Shown piece by piece: positions 61,156 to 64,000 of a DNA stretch of 64,000 bases (position 1 is its first letter; the number at the start of each line of letters is the position of its first letter). A program made the translations under genes and the position numbers. Source of the stretch: Haladaptatus sp. QDMS2 (lineage in GTDB: Archaea; Halobacteriota; Halobacteria; Halobacteriales; Halococcaceae); contig NZ_CP119792.1 in assembly GCF_029338295.1 (NCBI RefSeq), forward strand, positions 248,001-312,000, read 5' to 3'. The notes under the pieces were generated by a model that was given only the letters and a program-made list of their open reading frames with translations, ran no database searches and was not told the DNA's origin.

Positions 61156-61923
61156 ATGTCACGGCTAGCAGACAGAGTCGCACTCGTAACGGGTGCAAGC
61201 TCAGGAATCGGTAACTCCATCGCCGCCACGTTCGGGCGTGAGGGGGCGAAAGTGGTCGTCGCGGACGTTCGAAAAGAACCGAAACTCGACGACGAACGCT
61301 CCGTCTTCGACCAGTTAGACGACTCCGGGGCCGAATACTCGTTCGTCGAAACGGACGTGACGGACCCAGCCCAGGTGCAGGCGGCGGTTGACGTGGCCGT
61401 CGATGCGTTCGGCGGCCTCGACGTCCTCGTGAACAACGCGGGCATCTACTACCAGTACGCCGTCGGCGAGACGCCATTCGAAGAGTGGGACGAAATCCTC
61501 GACGTGAACCTTCGGGGACTGTTTCTCTGCTGTAAGGCGGCGCTCCCCGAACTCGAAAAGAGCGACCACGCGAAGATAATCAACCTCTCTTCGATCTACG
61601 GGCTGGTCGGCGGGAAAGGCAGCGGGGCGTACTGCGCCTCGAAGGGAGCCGTCTCGAACCTTACTCGACAGATGGCACTGGACTATGCCGCGGCAGAAAT
61701 CAACGTAAACGCCCTCGCGCCGGGCATCATCGAGACCGCCCAGAACGCCGAGTGGCGCGAGACCGACCCCGAACTCCTCGAAGACTGGCAGCGGGCCACG
61801 CCGTGGCCGCGATTTGGCAAGCCACAGGACGTCGCCAACGCCGCGCTGTTTCTCGCGAGCGACGAGAGCGACTTCGTAACGGGAACCGTTCTGAGCGTCG
61901 ACGGCGGCTGGACGGCGAGGTGA
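61156..61923 (+). CDS. SDR-family dehydrogenase
   Basis: A 255-residue classical SDR with LVTGASSGIGNSIAATFG near residue 11, NNAG in VNNAGIYYQY, a Ser in INLSSIYG and the catalytic GAYCASKGA. It ends DFVTGTVLSVDGGWTAR. It oxidises a hydroxyl group with NAD(P). It is followed after four bases by the DUF3830 gene, so the two form an operon inserted between parts of the importer on the other strand. Substrate unknown. Confidence 0.88.
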   Translation: MSRLADRVALVTGASSGIGNSIAATFGREGAKVVVADVRKEPKLDDERSVFDQLDDSGAEYSFVETDVTDPAQVQAAVDVAVDAFGGLDVLVNNAGIYYQYAVGETPFEEWDEILDVNLRGLFLCCKAALPELEKSDHAKIINLSSIYGLVGGKGSGAYCASKGAVSNLTRQMALDYAAAEINVNALAPGIIETAQNAEWRETDPELLEDWQRATPWPRFGKPQDVANAALFLASDESDFVTGTVLSVDGGWTAR

Positions 61924-61927
61924 TAGC

Positions 61928-62344
61928 ATGAGTGAAATCGAATTCGTCGTCGGCGACAAGACGTACACCGGAACGCTCCTCGAAGACGAAGCCCCAGAAT
62001 CCATCGCGGCGATGCGGGACTTCCTCCCGCTCGAATCCGAGATTCAACACGTCCGCTGGAGCGGCTATGCGGGCTGGGTCAACATCGACGACGTTGACCT
62101 CCCCGACATTCCACGGGAGAATCACACCGTCTACCCTTCACGGGGCGACGTGTTATTGTACCCGGGCTACCGGAACGAAAAGGAGATTCTCATCGCTTGC
62201 GGGCCGACCTGCTTCAAGAGCCCCGCGGGCGAACTCGCGGGCAACCACGTCGCCATCCTCGACGCGACCCGTGAGGAACTGGCGGCGCTCGAAGTCTCGC
62301 TACTGAAAGACGGCGCACAGGACATCACGGTTCGGATAAAATAG
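61928..62344 (+). CDS. DUF3830-family protein (cyclophilin-like fold)
   Basis: A 138-residue protein matching the DUF3830 pattern: VRWSGYAGWVNIDD, then ENHTVYPSRGDVLLYPGYRNEKEILIACG, and a C-terminal AGNHVAILDATREELAALE. The family has a cyclophilin-like fold and is often found beside amidases, hydantoinases and ABC importers, with no established reaction. It begins four bases after the SDR stop. In this cluster a role in handling a cyclic or nitrogen-containing substrate is possible but not shown. Confidence 0.85.
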   Translation: MSEIEFVVGDKTYTGTLLEDEAPESIAAMRDFLPLESEIQHVRWSGYAGWVNIDDVDLPDIPRENHTVYPSRGDVLLYPGYRNEKEILIACGPTCFKSPAGELAGNHVAILDATREELAALEVSLLKDGAQDITVRIK

Positions 62345-62352
62345 GCGGCCCC

Positions 62353-62357
62353 TTTTT
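62353..62357 (+). terminator. Oligo-T stretch after the DUF3830 gene
   Basis: Five T lie nine bases after the stop, in the 17-bp gap before the convergent permease gene. Confidence 0.35.
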
Positions 62358-62361
62358 GGCG

Positions 62362-63207
62362 TTACTTGGTTCGCCCGTAGAACACCAATAGCCCGGCGAA
62401 GGCGAGCAGGATGGTCGAGGCGATGGTGGTCACGCTCCCCAGCGCGAACAACACGGGCGTCGCCCGCGTCGCAGAGGCGATGGAGAACACTTCGAGGGGC
62501 ATCGTGTTGCTCCCACCGAGGAGCAACAGGCTGCGGGTCGCTTCGTTGTACGAGAGGGTGAACGCGAACACCGCCGCGCCGAGCACCGTCGGGGCGATTT
62601 GAGGGAGGATAATCTTCCGGAACACGGTGACCTTGTCTGCGCCCATGACGCGGGCGGCTTCCTCGTTTTCGGCGAGGTTCGGCGGGAAGCCGGCGAGCAG
62701 CACGATGAGCGCGAACGGGAGCGTCCACACGACGTGCACCGGTGTCGCGAGCCAGAGCCCCTTTTCGAGCCCGAGCAGTTCGTTCAGGAACAGCGTCGCG
62801 CCGACGCCGTAGGTGATACCCGGGGTGATGATACCGAGGATGAACAGGAACAGCACGCCGCGTTGGCCCCAGAAGTCGTAGCGGTAGGCGAGCGCCGCAG
62901 CCGTCGCCAGAATCGTGGTGATTATCATGACCACGATGGCCAACTGGAGCGACCGGTAAACCGCGGACACCATCGATTCGGTCGCGAGCAGTTCGCCGTA
63001 CCAGTCGGTCGTAAACTCGAGGAAGGGGAAGGTGAGTCCACCCGAGTTAAACGAGAACCCGATGACGGAAAGTATCGGGAGGTAGATGTATATCGCGATG
63101 AGCGCGGTGTACACCATGAGGACGTGCTTGATACTGATTCGTTCCCCGAGCGAAACGAGCGTGGACTGATTGCGCTGCTCGCCCGGCCGAGCGCTTTGTG
63201 TTGCCAT
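62362..63207 (-). CDS. ABC permease, PotC type
   Basis: A 281-residue permease with six membrane segments, the first around residue 30 (VLMVYTALIAIYIYLPILSV). The EAA loop is EAARVMGADKVTVFRKIILPQIAP. It resembles PotC/YdcV proteins, and pairs with the PotB-type permease at 58591. The binding protein and the other permease lie beyond the SDR-DUF3830 pair on the same strand; no ATPase gene is present, so the importer must borrow one, such as the gene at 16678, or have one outside the window. Confidence 0.9.
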   Translation of the reverse strand: MATQSARPGEQRNQSTLVSLGERISIKHVLMVYTALIAIYIYLPILSVIGFSFNSGGLTFPFLEFTTDWYGELLATESMVSAVYRSLQLAIVVMIITTILATAAALAYRYDFWGQRGVLFLFILGIITPGITYGVGATLFLNELLGLEKGLWLATPVHVVWTLPFALIVLLAGFPPNLAENEEAARVMGADKVTVFRKIILPQIAPTVLGAAVFAFTLSYNEATRSLLLLGGSNTMPLEVFSIASATRATPVLFALGSVTTIASTILLAFAGLLVFYGRTK

Positions 63208-63303
63208 CTACCACACCAGTTCTCGTGCAGCTATATAAATTCTCAGGAGGAGTCGCGAGATTCGTGATACGTGACTGGAACGTTTCGAGTCGGGCGCAAC
63301 CGC

Positions 63304-63999
63304 TCAGTGCATCGCGTCTCCGCCGTCGGGGCTGAGCGTCTGGCCCGTGTAGTAGCTGCTGTCGTCGGACGCGAGGAAGACGGCGGTCGGAACCACGTCG
63401 TCCACCGTACCGAGGCGGCCCATCGGCAGTTCCGCCTCCTTCGCCGCGCGCCACTCCTCGGAGATGTCCGCGAGCAGGTCCGTCTCGATTGGGCCGGGAG
63501 CGATTGCGTTGACCGTGACCGTCGGCGCGACCTCACGAGCGAGGGCCCGCGTGAACCCGATGACGCCGCCTTTCGCCGCCGAGTAGTGGACGAGTTCCGG
63601 CGCGCCCTTGAAGCCGAGCTGAGAGGCGACGTTGATGACGCGGCCGTGGCCGGCGTCGAGCATCCCGGGAAGGACGTACCGCGTGACGAGGAACACGCCC
63701 CGGAGGTCCACGGCCATCACGTCGTCCCACATCTCTGACGACATCTCCACGAGCGGCGACTGAGTGACGATGCCCGCGTTGTTCACGAGGACGTCTGCGG
63801 GGCCGAAGCGCGACTCGAACCGCTCGACCATCGACGTGACGCTCTCCTCGTCGCTCACGTCCCCCTCGAGTGCGATTGCGACGCCGCCGGCATCCTCGAT
63901 TTCCTCGACCACTTCCTGCGCCTTGCGTTCCTCCCCCTCTCCAGGTGGGTGGTTGACCGCGACCGACGCGCCCGCTTCGGCCAGTCCAACCGCGATTCC
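63304..63999 (-). CDS. SDR-family dehydrogenase (N-terminus beyond the window)
   Basis: A classical SDR whose start lies to the right of the window; 231 codons are visible. It has NNAG in VNNAGIVTQS, a Ser in INVASQLG, the catalytic VHYSAAKGG and the C-terminal YTGQTLSPDGGDAMH. The cofactor Gly motif is partly outside; GIAVGLAEAGASVAVNH is seen at the right edge. It is in the same direction as the permease gene, about 96 bp upstream of it, so they may be co-transcribed. Confidence 0.88.
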   Translation of the reverse strand, partial: GIAVGLAEAGASVAVNHPPGEGEERKAQEVVEEIEDAGGVAIALEGDVSDEESVTSMVERFESRFGPADVLVNNAGIVTQSPLVEMSSEMWDDVMAVDLRGVFLVTRYVLPGMLDAGHGRVINVASQLGFKGAPELVHYSAAKGGVIGFTRALAREVAPTVTVNAIAPGPIETDLLADISEEWRAAKEAELPMGRLGTVDDVVPTAVFLASDDSSYYTGQTLSPDGGDAMH

Positions 64000-64000
64000 A

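Noticed and set aside
1-64000. Search for rRNA, tRNA, CRISPR arrays, insertion sequences and attachment sites
   Set aside because: None recognised by eye; a tRNAscan, CRISPR finder or ISfinder run would be decisive but could not be done here.

Overview
The window looks like a chromosomal stretch from a halophilic archaeon (class Halobacteria). The evidence is high GC, very acidic predicted proteins, archaeal TATA-like elements about 26-30 nt upstream of start codons (leaderless transcripts), twin-arginine lipoprotein signals on both solute-binding proteins, a type II chaperonin relative, RdfA-type proteins and an archaeal SMC-related coiled-coil protein. I saw no rRNA, tRNA, CRISPR array or insertion sequence. 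Family calls rest on reading motifs by eye; no database search was possible.

Almost all of the window is a catabolic island for sugars, sugar acids and related organic acids. Positions 1-12150 hold a LutB/LutC pair, a HAD phosphatase, an iron alcohol dehydrogenase, an enolase-superfamily sugar-acid dehydratase, an isolated divergent chaperonin, and an unusual set: an HpcH/HpaI aldolase, an APH-fold kinase overlapping an enolase paralog, a cupin, a ketol-acid reductoisomerase paralog and another enolase-superfamily enzyme. Positions 12150-24230 hold SDR dehydrogenases, two more dehydratases, a complete sugar-type ABC importer (binding protein, two permeases, ATPase), an MFS carrier and a LarA-like protein. 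Positions 24344-31652 hold two FAH-fold enzymes, a Gfo/Idh/MocA and a zinc dehydrogenase, a four-carbon acid-sugar kinase overlapping a PdxA-type dehydrogenase, and an IclR regulator.

Positions 31744-40172 hold an orphan RdfA gene, a three-gene split altronate/galactarate dehydratase (large-SAF-large), a ketoglutarate-semialdehyde-type dehydrogenase, a glucarate-dehydratase-like enzyme, a DHDPS-type aldolase and a Usp. The FAH-fold enzyme at 24378, the aldehyde dehydrogenase at 35931 and the dehydratases together suit an oxidative (Weimberg-like) route to 2-oxoglutarate; the aldolases suit cleavage routes.

Positions 40175-49127 hold an amidase, IlvD, two ubiquitin/MoaD-fold proteins flanking a tungsten-type aldehyde oxidoreductase, an AT-rich gene-free segment, and an SMC-related/RdfA pair. 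Positions 49261-64000 hold a second IclR, acyl-CoA dehydrogenase, CoA-transferase, MaoC hydratase, an Asp/Glu/hydantoin racemase, HyuB/HyuA, a PotBCD-like importer split by an SDR and a DUF3830 gene, and a truncated SDR. This part looks built to import, open and oxidise an amide or ring compound.

The most unusual points are: (1) the split UxaA-type enzyme, whose two large subunits have lost complementary sets of conserved motifs; (2) the kinase plus altered-enolase cassette next to a KARI paralog lacking a catalytic His; (3) two RdfA loci, each with a perfect palindrome upstream, one beside an SMC-like protein with a degenerate ATPase site.
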